From an uncultured Planctomycetaceae bacterium (lineage in GTDB: Bacteria > Planctomycetota > Planctomycetia > Pirellulales > Thermoguttaceae), in the NCBI GenBank assembly GCA_947307005.1, contig CAMZHY010000016.1, positions 1 through 17,892 on the forward strand: 17,892 bases of DNA, in the 5' to 3' direction. Positions within the stretch are counted from its first letter, which is position 1; the number at the start of each line of letters is the position of its first letter. This document shows, piece after piece, positions 1 through 10,490 of the stretch. Under the pieces are notes generated by a model. It was not told where the DNA came from, did no database searches, and saw only the letters and a list, made by a program, of their open reading frames with translations. Both the position numbers and the translations under genes were made by a program.

Positions 1-1793
1 CGTCCCGGCGTCGTTTCGAAGAGTTTGCCGCCGTCGATCTCGATCAGACGCTCTTCTTCGACGTAGCGTCCGTCTTCCTTCATGACGCGGACGACCCGCT
101 TGACTTTGTCCTTGAGGTAACGCCCCTGCTGCATGCGGACTTGAATTCGCGCGTTGAGGTGAACTTTGCCGAGAGAGTACGCGAGAAGCGCCTCTTCGAT
201 CGACGCGAAAACCTTGCCTTCGCCGACCATGCCCGGAAGCGGATCCATCGTGATGTAGAAGCATCCCATAACGATGTCTTGCGAAGGACTGATAATCGGC
301 TTGCCGTTCGCCGGGCTGAAAATGTTGTGCGTCGAAAGCATCAGCGTGTGCGCCTCGACTTGCGCCTCGATCGACAGAGGAAGGTGAACCGCCATCTGGT
401 CGCCGTCGAAGTCCGCGTTGAAGCCTTTGCAGACGAGCGGATGGAGCCTAATCGCGTTTCCTTCCACGAGCATCGGCTCGAACGCTTGGATGCCCATGCG
501 GTGAAGCGTCGGCGCGCGGTTGAGCAGAACGGGATGGTTCTGGATGACCTGTTCGAGGATGTCCCACACTTCGAGATCGCGACGCTCAAGCATCTTCTTG
601 GCGCTCTTGATCGTGTCCGCGAGCTTGAGATCCTTGAGTCTGCGAATGATGAACGGCTGGTAGAGCTCAAGCGCGATCGGTTTGGGCAGACCGCACTGGT
701 GCAGCTTCATGTGGGGGCCGACCGCGATAACGCTACGGGCCGAATAGTCGACGCGTTTGCCGAGCAGGTTTTCGCGGAAACGTCCCTGCTTGCCCTTGAT
801 CATGTCGGTAAGGGACTTCAGGGCGCGCTGGTTGGAACCGAGGACCTGACGGTGGCAACGCTGGTTGTCGAAAAGCGCGTCGACCGCCTGCTGAAGCATT
901 CGTTTCTCGTTCCGAACGATGACGTCGGGCGCGTTGAAATCGAGGAGTCTTCGAAGGCGCGTGTTGCGGTTGATGATGCGACGGTAGAGTTCGTTCAGGT
1001 CGGAGACCGCGAACGTTCCGGAATCGAGCATGACGAGCGGACGAAGATCCGGCGGAATGACGGGGATAACGTCGAGGACCATCCACTCGGGCTTGTTCTG
1101 CTGTTTGCAGTTGCGAAGCGCGTCGACGAGTCGCAGACGATTAACGATCTCGCGCTTGCGCTGCTGGGACTTAGAGGTTCCGAATTCGGCGCGCAGACTC
1201 TTGGAAAGTTCGACGAGGTCAAGCGACTTCAGCAGTTTGCGAATCGCTTCCGCGCCCATCTCGACTTTGAGTCCGCAATCCAGACCTTCTTCTTCCAAAA
1301 TCTGACGATACTTCGCTTCGTTGAACGTTTCGCCAACTTTGTAATTCGTCGTTCCCGGATCGAGCACGACGTAATCTTGGAAATAGACGACCTTTTCCAG
1401 GCTCGACGCTTTCATCGCGAGGAGCGTCGCCAAACGGCTCGACGCCGCTTTAAAGAACCAGATGTGCACGACCGGCGCGGCAAGTTCGATATGCCCCATC
1501 CGCTTGCGTCGGACATGGTTGTGAGCGACCTCGACCCCGCAGTGGTCGCAGATCATTCCTTTGAACTTCATGCCGCGGTATTTGCCGCAAGAGCACTCGA
1601 AGTCCTTTTCAGGACCGAATATCCTTTCGCAGAAAAGTCCGTCTCTTTCGGGCTTGTATGAACGATAGTTGATCGTCTCCGACTTCTTAACTTCGCCTTT
1701 CGATTGCTGACGAATCTTCTCAGGGTTCGCCAGACTAATCTTCACCGCGATGAAATTGCCGCCGTTGTCGTTCGAGTCGTCGTTATGGCTCAC
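1..1793 (-). CDS. rpoC: DNA-directed RNA polymerase subunit beta' (N-terminal part, cut by window edge)
   Basis: This is the N-terminal ~597 codons of the RNA polymerase beta' subunit; the C-terminus lies beyond the left edge. I read the start as GTG at 1793-1791: it is preceded at 6 bases by AGAGG, and an in-frame TAA lies just upstream, so no earlier ATG is possible. The translation has the N-terminal zinc ribbon with Cys67, Cys69, Cys82 and Cys85 (ending CDHCGVEV), the RKRMGHIELAAPVVH segment, and the active-site motif NADFDGDQMAVH at about residues 459-470. Asp461, Asp463 and Asp465 there are the Mg2+ ligands, almost exactly where E. coli has them. The gene follows rpoB after a 209-base spacer rich in hairpins and has no obvious promoter of its own, so it is probably co-transcribed with rpoB. 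Assignment is near certain; only the start codon type is an interpretation. Confidence 0.97.
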   Translation of the reverse strand, partial: MSHNDDSNDNGGNFIAVKISLANPEKIRQQSKGEVKKSETINYRSYKPERDGLFCERIFGPEKDFECSCGKYRGMKFKGMICDHCGVEVAHNHVRRKRMGHIELAAPVVHIWFFKAASSRLATLLAMKASSLEKVVYFQDYVVLDPGTTNYKVGETFNEAKYRQILEEEGLDCGLKVEMGAEAIRKLLKSLDLVELSKSLRAEFGTSKSQQRKREIVNRLRLVDALRNCKQQNKPEWMVLDVIPVIPPDLRPLVMLDSGTFAVSDLNELYRRIINRNTRLRRLLDFNAPDVIVRNEKRMLQQAVDALFDNQRCHRQVLGSNQRALKSLTDMIKGKQGRFRENLLGKRVDYSARSVIAVGPHMKLHQCGLPKPIALELYQPFIIRRLKDLKLADTIKSAKKMLERRDLEVWDILEQVIQNHPVLLNRAPTLHRMGIQAFEPMLVEGNAIRLHPLVCKGFNADFDGDQMAVHLPLSIEAQVEAHTLMLSTHNIFSPANGKPIISPSQDIVMGCFYITMDPLPGMVGEGKVFASIEEALLAYSLGKVHLNARIQVRMQQGRYLKDKVKRVVRVMKEDGRYVEEERLIEIDGGKLFETTPG

Positions 1794-1885
1794 AATAGAC
1801 CTCTTCTGACATTATGGTTTATTATCAGGCGCGCGTCGACGAAAGGTCGGCGCCGAGTCTTTCTTCATACGCTAAGAAACCGATT

Positions 1886-1989
1886 CGTCGCGTTCGCGCG
1901 ACGTTCAGAGGGCCGACGAAGCCTTCGTCTGAACGCAATGCGAACGGATAAACCGCAGGGAACGCGGAGTCGAAAAAGACGGCTCCGCG
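1886..1989 (-). other. rpoB-rpoC intergenic hairpin array
   Basis: Three inverted repeats fill the spacer between rpoB and rpoC. One at 1963-1989 has arms CGCGGAG/CTCCGCG with a 13-base loop. One at 1902-1935 has 8-bp arms CGTTCAGA/TCTGAACG around an inner ACGAA/TTCGT hairpin. One at 1886-1903 has 7-bp arms CGTCGCG/CGCGACG and a CGAA tetraloop. None is followed by a U-run in the direction of transcription, so these are not typical intrinsic terminators. An RNase III-type processing site or mRNA-stability element is possible but inferred. Confidence 0.5.
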
Positions 1990-2002
1990 CGCAGCGTCGT
2001 CG

Positions 2003-5809
<3,807 letters not shown>

Positions 5810-5856
5810 ATAAGACAACCTCCCGGTTCATAGTAAAGATACGTCGGATAAGGCGC

Positions 5857-5903
5857 AAAAAACGCTATTTTGTATATCATAGCGCTAGTCAGGTTTTTGT
5901 ACA
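5857..5903 (-). promoter_or_regulatory. candidate rpoB promoter overlapping a hairpin plus T-run
   Basis: On the minus strand, TGTACA (5898-5903) and TATGAT (5876-5881) are spaced by 16 bases and would start transcription about 60 bases before rpoB. The same place has an inverted repeat CGCTAT/ATAGCG (5879-5884 and 5863-5868, 10-base loop) followed by six T on the minus strand (5862-5857), which resembles a small intrinsic terminator or attenuator. The two readings compete: if the -10 is real, the 5' arm of the hairpin is not in the RNA. Both are sequence-only predictions. Confidence 0.35.
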
Positions 5904-6478
5904 GGGGTCTCTGGGGGAAAAAGACTAAAAAAATCCAAAAAACACTATAAAAAGCGCACAGTAACGACGACTGCGTGGTTTTTGTGGGCCCTTTTTGGTC
6001 AAAAAGTTTTCTCCCTTTTTCCTCATATTTCGAAACTTTTTAACAAAAAAATCCGCACCATTTGAAATTCTAATCGTTATAACCATTAAATTTTAACAAG
6101 TTTAACAAACAAGAAAATGTTGTGCGTTCTTAGGTGTGAAGATAGATAAGATTTTCCGGTTAGGAAATTTAAATGATTGGAAATTTTTAGAATATTTTGA
6201 ACTTTTTTTAAAAAATTTATTAGGTTGGTTTTCGATAAGATCGCGACTTTTGACGCGCGTTATCGACAAGTATTTCATGAAAAGTTTATAAGAGGGAATC
6301 GGGAACCGGACGTCAAGAAGTTTTGAATCTTGAAAATAGGCGCCAATAACCGTAGTCGTTTTGAATGGTCGCCGTTTATTCTTAAACGCGCCGCGTTTCT
6401 TTCGACTAAAGGCTGTCGGCGGTCGCCGAATGTAAATAGAACAACAACAATAGGATTGCCGCGAATCAGAGACGCGAC
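5904..6478. other. AT-rich non-coding stretch between rplL and rpoB
   Basis: This stretch is visibly much richer in A and T than the flanking genes, with many A and T runs. It includes a TTTTTTAAAAAA palindrome (6204-6215), inverted repeats CTTTTTG/CAAAAAG (5991-6006) and AAAAAGTTT/AAACTTTTT (6001-6009 and 6033-6041). I see no gene I can support. A 132-codon minus-strand open frame crosses it, but it begins inside the rplL terminator, has no ribosome-binding site and encodes low-complexity Lys/Phe/Ser-rich sequence. The AT-rich tracts could act as upstream promoter elements, or the segment could be a decayed insertion; neither is shown. Confidence 0.5.
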
Positions 6479-6515
6479 AAAAAAGAGAGGTTTCCCGCAA
6501 AACGGAAAACCTCTC
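6479..6515 (-). terminator. rho-independent terminator after rplL
   Basis: On the minus strand a 13-bp stem (GAGAGGTTTTCCG paired with CGGGAAACCTCTC, one T-G pair) closes a five-base TTTTG loop and is followed at once by six T. It lies about 100 bases past the rplL stop codon and faces the correct way to end the ribosomal-protein transcript before rpoB. Confidence 0.9.
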
Positions 6516-6617
6516 CCGCCTGATACTCCTTCGCGTCTCCGGTTTTAAAAGACCTGCGAGATCGCTATGAAATCAACGCTCGACCGCTTCGATTCGCGGA
6601 AGACGTTAAACGCGAAA

Positions 6618-7022
6618 TCACTTGAGGGAGACCTTCGCGCCGGCGTCTTCGAGCTCTTTCTTGAGCTTTTCGGCCTCGTCCTTCGGAAGACCCGTCTTGA
6701 TCGGCTTGGGAGCGCCTTCAACCAACGCCTTGGCGTCGCCGAGGGACGCGCCGGTCGCGGTGCGCACGACCTTGATGACGTTGATCTTGTTCGCGCCGAA
6801 TTCTTCAAGGACGACGTCGAATTCAGTCTTTTCCTCGGCGGCGGGAGCGGCTTCGCCAGCAGCAGCGGGACCGGCGACCATGACGGCGCCTCCGGCGGCG
6901 GGCTCGACGCCGTATTCTTCCTTCAGATAGTCGCTGAGTTCCTTGGCAGCCTTGAGGGTCATGCCCATGATCTGATCGCCGAGGGCCTTGATTTCATCGG
7001 AGAAAACGCGTTCGTCTGACAT
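6618..7022 (-). CDS. rplL: 50S ribosomal protein L7/L12
   Basis: This is the stalk protein that recruits translation GTPases to the large subunit, bound as dimers on L10. The 134-residue product has the expected order: an N-terminal dimerisation helix region (about residues 1-40, containing LKAAKELSDYLKEEYG), an Ala/Gly-rich flexible hinge (about 41-65), and the globular C-terminal domain (about 66-134) with EKTEFDVVLEEFGANKINVI, the LGDAKALVEGAPKPIK segment and the terminal DAGAKVSLK. It is slightly longer than the usual 120-130 residues. ATG at 7022 has AAAGGA eight to nine bases upstream. It lies 244 bases downstream of rplJ, an unusually long gap holding a candidate promoter and leader hairpins, and is followed by a strong terminator. 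This arrangement would allow L12 to be made in excess over L10, which is inference. Confidence 0.97.
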   Translation of the reverse strand: MSDERVFSDEIKALGDQIMGMTLKAAKELSDYLKEEYGVEPAAGGAVMVAGPAAAGEAAPAAEEKTEFDVVLEEFGANKINVIKVVRTATGASLGDAKALVEGAPKPIKTGLPKDEAEKLKKELEDAGAKVSLK

Positions 7023-7170
7023 TGTAATTGTCCTTTCGGGGATTGTTCGCAGAGTTCTTCCACTTCAGACGGATTCGATAACGGAACCGAGCGTCTAGTG
7101 GTCTCAGAACTCTTGCAAATGAAAATATGGTAAACCCGCGCGTCCGCGCGAGCGTATGTCCTGATTCGAC

Positions 7171-7229
7171 TCTCGATCAAACACGGTTCAATCGAGAAAG
7201 TTATATATTCGCGCCGACCCTACGGTAAA
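7171..7229 (-). promoter_or_regulatory. candidate rplL promoter and leader hairpin in the rplJ-rplL gap
   Basis: On the minus strand TTTACC (7224-7229) and TATAAC (7200-7205), 18 bases apart, form a plausible promoter inside the 244-base gap. Just downstream, near the predicted 5' end of the transcript, is an inverted repeat TCTCGAT/ATCGAGA (7191-7197 and 7171-7177, 13-base loop). The leader to rplL would be about 170 bases. Weak -35; prediction only. Confidence 0.35.
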
Positions 7230-7266
7230 CGCCCGACGCGTTAACTTCCAAACTAGCGACGCGAGA

Positions 7267-7824
7267 TCACTCCGCGGCGGCCGCGGGCTCTTCCGCAGAC
7301 GCTTCTTCGTCGCCGTCCCATCGCTGCTTGATCTGGCTCGCGAGATTCGCGCCGCCGGAAAGAAGCTGCGAGGAAAGACCAGCCGCGACGCCCGTGATTT
7401 GACCGAGCAAAATCGCGATCTGTTCTTCGCGAGAAGGCCACTTGGAAATCTCGACGGCTTGATCCGCCGCAAACGCCTCGCCGTCCATGACGCCGCCGAG
7501 GAGGCTGAACTTCGAGAACTGCTTCTCTTTCGTCGCCTTGACGACTTCCTTCGCGAGCGCGACGATATCGGACGCGCCCCAGCAGAGCGCGGTCGTGCCC
7601 GTCAGGCCTTCGAACGCGGCTTCAAGCGGGGTTCCCGCGGCGGCGCGCGCCGCAAGGCTGTTCTTCACGACGAGAATACGAATTTCTTTCTCCGCGAGGA
7701 GTCCGCGAAGCTTATTGACGTCGTTGACCTGCATGCCGATAACGTTAACGAGGAGCGCGTTATCGACGCCGTCGAGCCGCTTCTTAAGCTCTTCGGTAAT
7801 GATATTCTTTACAAACTTACTCAT
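7267..7824 (-). CDS. rplJ: 50S ribosomal protein L10
   Basis: L10 anchors the L7/L12 dimers to 23S rRNA at the base of the stalk and in many bacteria represses its own operon. The 185-residue product begins MSKFVKNIITEELKKRL and has the family N-terminal RNA-binding domain, including the VVKNSLAARAA segment (compare VVKNTLARRA in other L10 proteins) and GTTALCW, then a helical C-terminal region for L12 binding and an acidic Glu/Ala-rich tail (EEASAEEPAAAAE). ATG at 7824 has no clear Shine-Dalgarno sequence. The spacer to rplA is only 62 bases, too short for a classical L10 leader structure as described for proteobacteria and firmicutes, so autoregulation, if present, must use another site. 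Identification is strong from sequence pattern and position. Confidence 0.96.
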   Translation of the reverse strand: MSKFVKNIITEELKKRLDGVDNALLVNVIGMQVNDVNKLRGLLAEKEIRILVVKNSLAARAAAGTPLEAAFEGLTGTTALCWGASDIVALAKEVVKATKEKQFSKFSLLGGVMDGEAFAADQAVEISKWPSREEQIAILLGQITGVAAGLSSQLLSGGANLASQIKQRWDGDEEASAEEPAAAAE

Positions 7825-7886
7825 GGTCGTATTCGTTAATGGGTGTGGTTATGATCGGTAGGAATCGGCGTTCGTTCAACGCGTCG

Positions 7887-8570
7887 TTACTGTAGAACGC
7901 GGACGCCGGGACTCATCGTCGCGGAAATCGCGATCGATTTGACGTAGACGCCCTTGACCGTCGCCGGCTTGAGGGAGACGACGTAGTCGATGAACTTCTG
8001 AATGTTCTCGACGAGCTTGTCAGCGTCAAAACTGAGTTTTCCGACGGCGCCGTGGACGATTCCGCCCTTGTCGTTGCGGAACTCGACCTTACCCGCCTTA
8101 TATTCCTTGACCGTCTTCTCGATATCCATCGTGACCGTTCCAGCCTTCGGACTCGGCATAAGACCGCGAGGACCGAGAACGCGACCGAGGGAACCGACGA
8201 CGCCCATCATGTCGGGAGCCGCGATGCAGACGTCAAATTCAAACCAACCGCCCTTAATCTTCTCCGCAAGGTCGGGACCGCCGACGTAATCGGCTCCCGC
8301 GTTCGTCGCCTCGTCCGCTTTTTCGTTCTTCGCGAAAACGAGAACGCGAAGCGTTCTGCCGAGACCGTGGGGGAGAACGACGGAGCCGCGGACGATCTGA
8401 TCCGACATCTTCGGATCGACGCCGAGGCGCATCGAAATTTCAACCGTTTGATCGAACTTCGTCGTATTGAACTGCTTGAGCAACGCGACGGCGTCGGCCA
8501 ACGGCATGGGCGCTTTCGTCTTCGGAAGCAACGCTTCCATTGCCTTCATACGCTTAGAAACTTTAGCCAT
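7887..8570 (-). CDS. rplA: 50S ribosomal protein L1
   Basis: L1 forms the mobile stalk at the E site of the large subunit and commonly represses translation of the L11-L1 mRNA. The product is 227 residues, a normal length for bacterial L1. Clear family signatures are the LLKQFNTTKFDQTVEISMRLGVDPKMSDQ region near the N-terminus, RGSVVLPHGLGR, the domain II block with DMMGVVGSLGRVLGPRGLMPSPKAGTV, and the C-terminal GVYVKSIAISATMSPGVRV. ATG at 8570 is chosen because MAKVSKRMK is the expected L1 N-terminus; only a weak AAAGAG precedes it. It follows rplK by 149 bases, a gap containing a GC-rich hairpin, and precedes rplJ by 62 bases. Confidence 0.97.
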   Translation of the reverse strand: MAKVSKRMKAMEALLPKTKAPMPLADAVALLKQFNTTKFDQTVEISMRLGVDPKMSDQIVRGSVVLPHGLGRTLRVLVFAKNEKADEATNAGADYVGGPDLAEKIKGGWFEFDVCIAAPDMMGVVGSLGRVLGPRGLMPSPKAGTVTMDIEKTVKEYKAGKVEFRNDKGGIVHGAVGKLSFDADKLVENIQKFIDYVVSLKPATVKGVYVKSIAISATMSPGVRVLQ

Positions 8571-8686
8571 ATCACTCTTTCTCTAATTGAGCTTGATTGT
8601 TTTCCTATTCCGTCGACTCGCCCCGATCCTACGCGCGTTCGATACTTTCGCTTCATTCCGCCGCGCGAGGAGGTCGATTTCGACAG

Positions 8687-8705
8687 GACGCGCAAAACGC
8701 GCGTC
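8687..8705 (-). other. GC-rich hairpin in the rplK-rplA spacer
   Basis: A perfect 7-bp inverted repeat GACGCGC/GCGCGTC with a five-base GTTTT loop lies about 15 bases after the rplK stop codon. There is no following T-run, so it is unlikely to be an efficient intrinsic terminator. It could modulate L11/L1 ratio or mRNA decay; that is inference. Confidence 0.45.
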
Positions 8706-8719
8706 TACGAAAAGAAAGA

Positions 8720-9148
8720 TCACCCGTCGACTACGTCGACGCCCATGCTGCGGCACGTGCCCGCCAGCGTGCGAACGCCTTGCTCGAGCTCGCGAGCGTT
8801 CAAATCCTTCTTCTTCGTCTTAACAATTTCCTCAAGTTGCGACACTTTGATCGTCCCGACCTTGTCCTTCGGAACGTTGTGCGCGCCGGTCTCGATTCCA
8901 ACCGCTTGCTTAATCATGTCGACCGAGTGAGGGCTTTTGGTTTCCAAATCGTACGAACGGTCGCTGTAGACCTTGACGACGATAGGAACGCGCATTCCCA
9001 TCGATCCCTTCGTACGATCGTTGAAGTCCTTAACGAACTGACCAAGGTTAAGTCCATACTTACCCAGAGCGGTGCCGACAGGGGGTGCTGCGGTCGCCTT
9101 GCCTCCGAGAGCATGAAACTTCACGATAGCCTGCAATTGCTTTGCCAT
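8720..9148 (-). CDS. rplK: 50S ribosomal protein L11
   Basis: L11 lies at the base of the L12 stalk, binds the GTPase-associated region of 23S rRNA and is the target site of thiostrepton-type antibiotics. The 142-residue product starts MAKQLQAIVKFHALGGKATAAPPVG, with the Pro-rich N-terminal linker segment PPVGTALGKYGLN and the conserved C-terminal rRNA-binding domain (KDKVGTIKVSQLEEIVKTK, then RTLAGTCRSMGVDV). ATG at 9148 is preferred over an in-frame upstream start near 9193 because it gives the standard family N-terminus and has AAGGA eight bases upstream. It follows nusG by 72 bases, in which two hairpins lie, and precedes rplA. Confidence 0.97.
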   Translation of the reverse strand: MAKQLQAIVKFHALGGKATAAPPVGTALGKYGLNLGQFVKDFNDRTKGSMGMRVPIVVKVYSDRSYDLETKSPHSVDMIKQAVGIETGAHNVPKDKVGTIKVSQLEEIVKTKKKDLNARELEQGVRTLAGTCRSMGVDVVDG

Positions 9149-9180
9149 TGTAAAATCCTTTAGTTGTTCCGACAAACGTC

Positions 9181-9220
9181 CGCGTTTTCGCAAACGCGAG
9201 AAAGGTCAGGGGAGACCCTT
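9181..9220 (-). promoter_or_regulatory. rplK leader hairpins, candidate L1 autoregulatory site
   Basis: Two consecutive inverted repeats fill the nusG-rplK spacer on the minus strand. The first, immediately after the nusG stop, pairs AAGGGTC with GACCTTT (9214-9220 and 9201-9207, one G-T pair). The second pairs CGCGTTT with AAACGCG around a GCGA tetraloop of GNRA type (9181-9198). L1 in several bacteria binds a structured site ahead of rplK, so position fits such a control element. I cannot confirm the L1-binding consensus by eye. Confidence 0.4.
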
Positions 9221-9829
9221 CTAAGACGACTGTCGATCTGTTTTTTCGACTTGCCAATACTCCAGCTTGACCGGAGTGTCTTTGCCGAACATCTTGACAT
9301 TAACGGTCACCGTGCCGGCGTTGACGTCGACTTCGGCGACCTCCCCCTCAGTATCTGCAAACGAACCGCTGACGATTCTGACGTAATCGCCGACGGTAAA
9401 CGGAATCGCAAGACGCGGTTTTTCCGTTTTCTCTTCTTCGCGGAAACGCAACAGCTTCTCGACGTCTTCTTCCGAAGCCGGCATCGGCCTGCCGTTGCCT
9501 GAACCCGCGAAATCTCCGACTCCGTTGGTTTCTCTCATAAGAAACCATGTGTCTTTATTCAATTTCATCTTCACGAGGATATACCCCGGGAAGACCTTGC
9601 GCCTGACCTCGCGCTGCTTGCCGTTAGGGCCAAACTCCTTGACGCGCTCGGAGGGCACGTAGACCTCTTCCACGACGTCGGAAAGACCCGAAAGTTGAAT
9701 ACGACGCTCAAGATCGCGCTTGACGCGATCCTCTCGATTTACTTGGCATTTCAGGATATACCAATGTGGAGTATCGTCCTCGATAGGCCCGTTTTCTCCA
9801 CTGTCTATTCCGTCAAATTGCGAAGTCAT
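9221..9829 (-). CDS. nusG: transcription termination/antitermination factor NusG
   Basis: NusG binds RNA polymerase across the clamp, modulates pausing and links transcription to Rho or the ribosome. With ATG at 9829 the product is 202 residues; an in-frame TTG at 9835 is possible, but the ATG has AAGGGG six bases upstream. After an acidic ~20-residue N-terminal extension come the NGN domain (HWYILKCQVNREDRVKRDLERR, then VRRKVFPGYILVKMKL) and the C-terminal KOW domain (PFTVGDYVRIVSGSFADTEGEV through KLEYWQVEK). The NGN-KOW linker around residues 105-145 is long and charged. A good promoter lies directly upstream, so nusG can be transcribed independently of secE. Identification is near certain. 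Confidence 0.97.
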   Translation of the reverse strand: MTSQFDGIDSGENGPIEDDTPHWYILKCQVNREDRVKRDLERRIQLSGLSDVVEEVYVPSERVKEFGPNGKQREVRRKVFPGYILVKMKLNKDTWFLMRETNGVGDFAGSGNGRPMPASEEDVEKLLRFREEEKTEKPRLAIPFTVGDYVRIVSGSFADTEGEVAEVDVNAGTVTVNVKMFGKDTPVKLEYWQVEKTDRQSS

Positions 9830-9863
9830 ATTCAACCCCTTCCAAAGCTAAACGTGAGCTTCA

Positions 9864-9891
9864 ATTATAACAGAGCGCCTATCTCTCGCAA
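9864..9891 (-). promoter_or_regulatory. candidate nusG promoter with extended -10
   Basis: On the minus strand TTGCGA (9886-9891) and a perfect TATAAT (9864-9869) are spaced by 16 bases, and the -10 is preceded by TGT, making a TGnTATAAT extended element. The predicted start is near 9857, giving a leader of about 28 bases to the nusG ATG. It lies wholly in the secE-nusG spacer. Confidence 0.65.
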
Positions 9892-9898
9892 GCCCCCG

Positions 9899-10294
9899 TC
9901 AGCTGAAAAGACCAAAAATGCCTCGGAATATAATGTCGTAAAAGTAGATCAGAACCGTGAAGAGCGCCATGAAGATCAACACGACGCGCGTATTCAGGTA
10001 CAATTCTTGCTTCGACGGCCACGAGACCTTCGACATCTCCGCTTCGACCGAAACGAGGAAGTCGGCGAACGTCGGGAAGTTAATCGCTCGGAACGACGTC
10101 CAGATTCCCAAGATCGCCACGATGGCGCCGACAATTGTCGACCCTTTAACGCCAAACGTCTCCGCGCGGAAAATACTGTATCCCCAAAGAAGGAAAACCA
10201 ACGAGAAACCAATGAAGGTTAGACGGCGGCAAACGCGCCCTTGGGCGCTTTTGTAGACGTTGAAGGATACAAGTTCTTTAAGGAAACCGCTCAT
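9899..10294 (-). CDS. secE: preprotein translocase subunit SecE
   Basis: SecE is the clamp subunit of the SecYEG protein-conducting channel in the inner membrane. The product is 131 residues with three predicted membrane segments at roughly 25-43, 53-69 and 103-120. The family signature lies between the second and third: an amphipathic stretch followed by VEAEMSKVSWPSKQEL (about 82-97), matching the conserved WP-containing motif of bacterial SecE. Many bacteria have a one-span SecE, so this is the longer, E. coli-like three-span form. I choose the second ATG (10294), because AGGAG lies six bases before it and abuts the first ATG (10300). A terminator separates it from tRNA-Trp upstream, while nusG follows after a 69-base spacer that holds a promoter. 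Confidence 0.94.
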   Translation of the reverse strand: MSGFLKELVSFNVYKSAQGRVCRRLTFIGFSLVFLLWGYSIFRAETFGVKGSTIVGAIVAILGIWTSFRAINFPTFADFLVSVEAEMSKVSWPSKQELYLNTRVVLIFMALFTVLIYFYDIIFRGIFGLFS

Positions 10295-10357
10295 AGTCAT
10301 CTCCTGTCGCGCGCTCGGCGAAGTCCTTGCCTACCGCGCGTCGACGATTTCTGACGA

Positions 10358-10400
10358 TAAAAAAAGCGCTCGTACAACGGTTCCGTCGTATCAAGCGCTT
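10358..10400 (-). terminator. rho-independent terminator between tRNA-Trp and secE
   Basis: On the minus strand AAGCGCT (10400-10394) pairs with AGCGCTT (10370-10364), enclosing a second stem ACGACG/CGTTGT with a GAAC loop, and the structure runs into seven consecutive T. It is 18 bases past the 3' end of tRNA-Trp and about 65 bases before secE, so it probably ends or attenuates the tuf-tRNA-Trp transcript. Confidence 0.8.
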
Positions 10401-10417
10401 CAAACGTATACGTTAAG

Positions 10418-10490
10418 CAGGGGAGAAGAGACTCGAACTCCCAACAGCCGGTTTTGGAGACCGGTGCCCTACCAATTGGACGACTCCCCT
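10418..10490 (-). tRNA. tRNA-Trp (anticodon CCA)
   Basis: A 73-base cloverleaf on the minus strand: acceptor AGGGGAG/CTCCCCT, D stem GTCC/GGGC, anticodon stem CCGGT/ACCGG with loop CTCCAAA, T loop TTCGAGT, discriminator G. The 3' CCA is not encoded. It lies between tuf and secE, a placement seen in several bacterial phyla. Confidence 0.96.

Noticed and set aside
141..1661. 506-codon plus-strand open frame opposite rpoC
   Set aside because: It is the antisense of rpoC, which shows clear conserved motifs in the opposite strand. The translation is Arg/Val/Asp/Glu-rich with no recognisable domain, as expected from the codon bias.
5900..5925. G-rich tract near 5904-5918 considered as a G-quadruplex
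   Set aside because: Only two runs of four or more G are present, fewer than the four needed for an intramolecular quadruplex.
6001..6041. AAAAAGTTT/AAACTTTTT inverted repeat considered as a terminator
   Set aside because: All stem pairs but two are A-T, the loop is 23 bases and no clean T-run follows at the stem base, so it would be weak.
6102..6500. 132-codon minus-strand open frame in the AT-rich gap before rpoB
   Set aside because: Its TTG start is inside the rplL terminator stem, it lacks a ribosome-binding site and codes for Lys/Phe/Ser-rich low-complexity sequence. Its length without stops in AT-rich DNA is somewhat surprising, so a decayed gene cannot be excluded.
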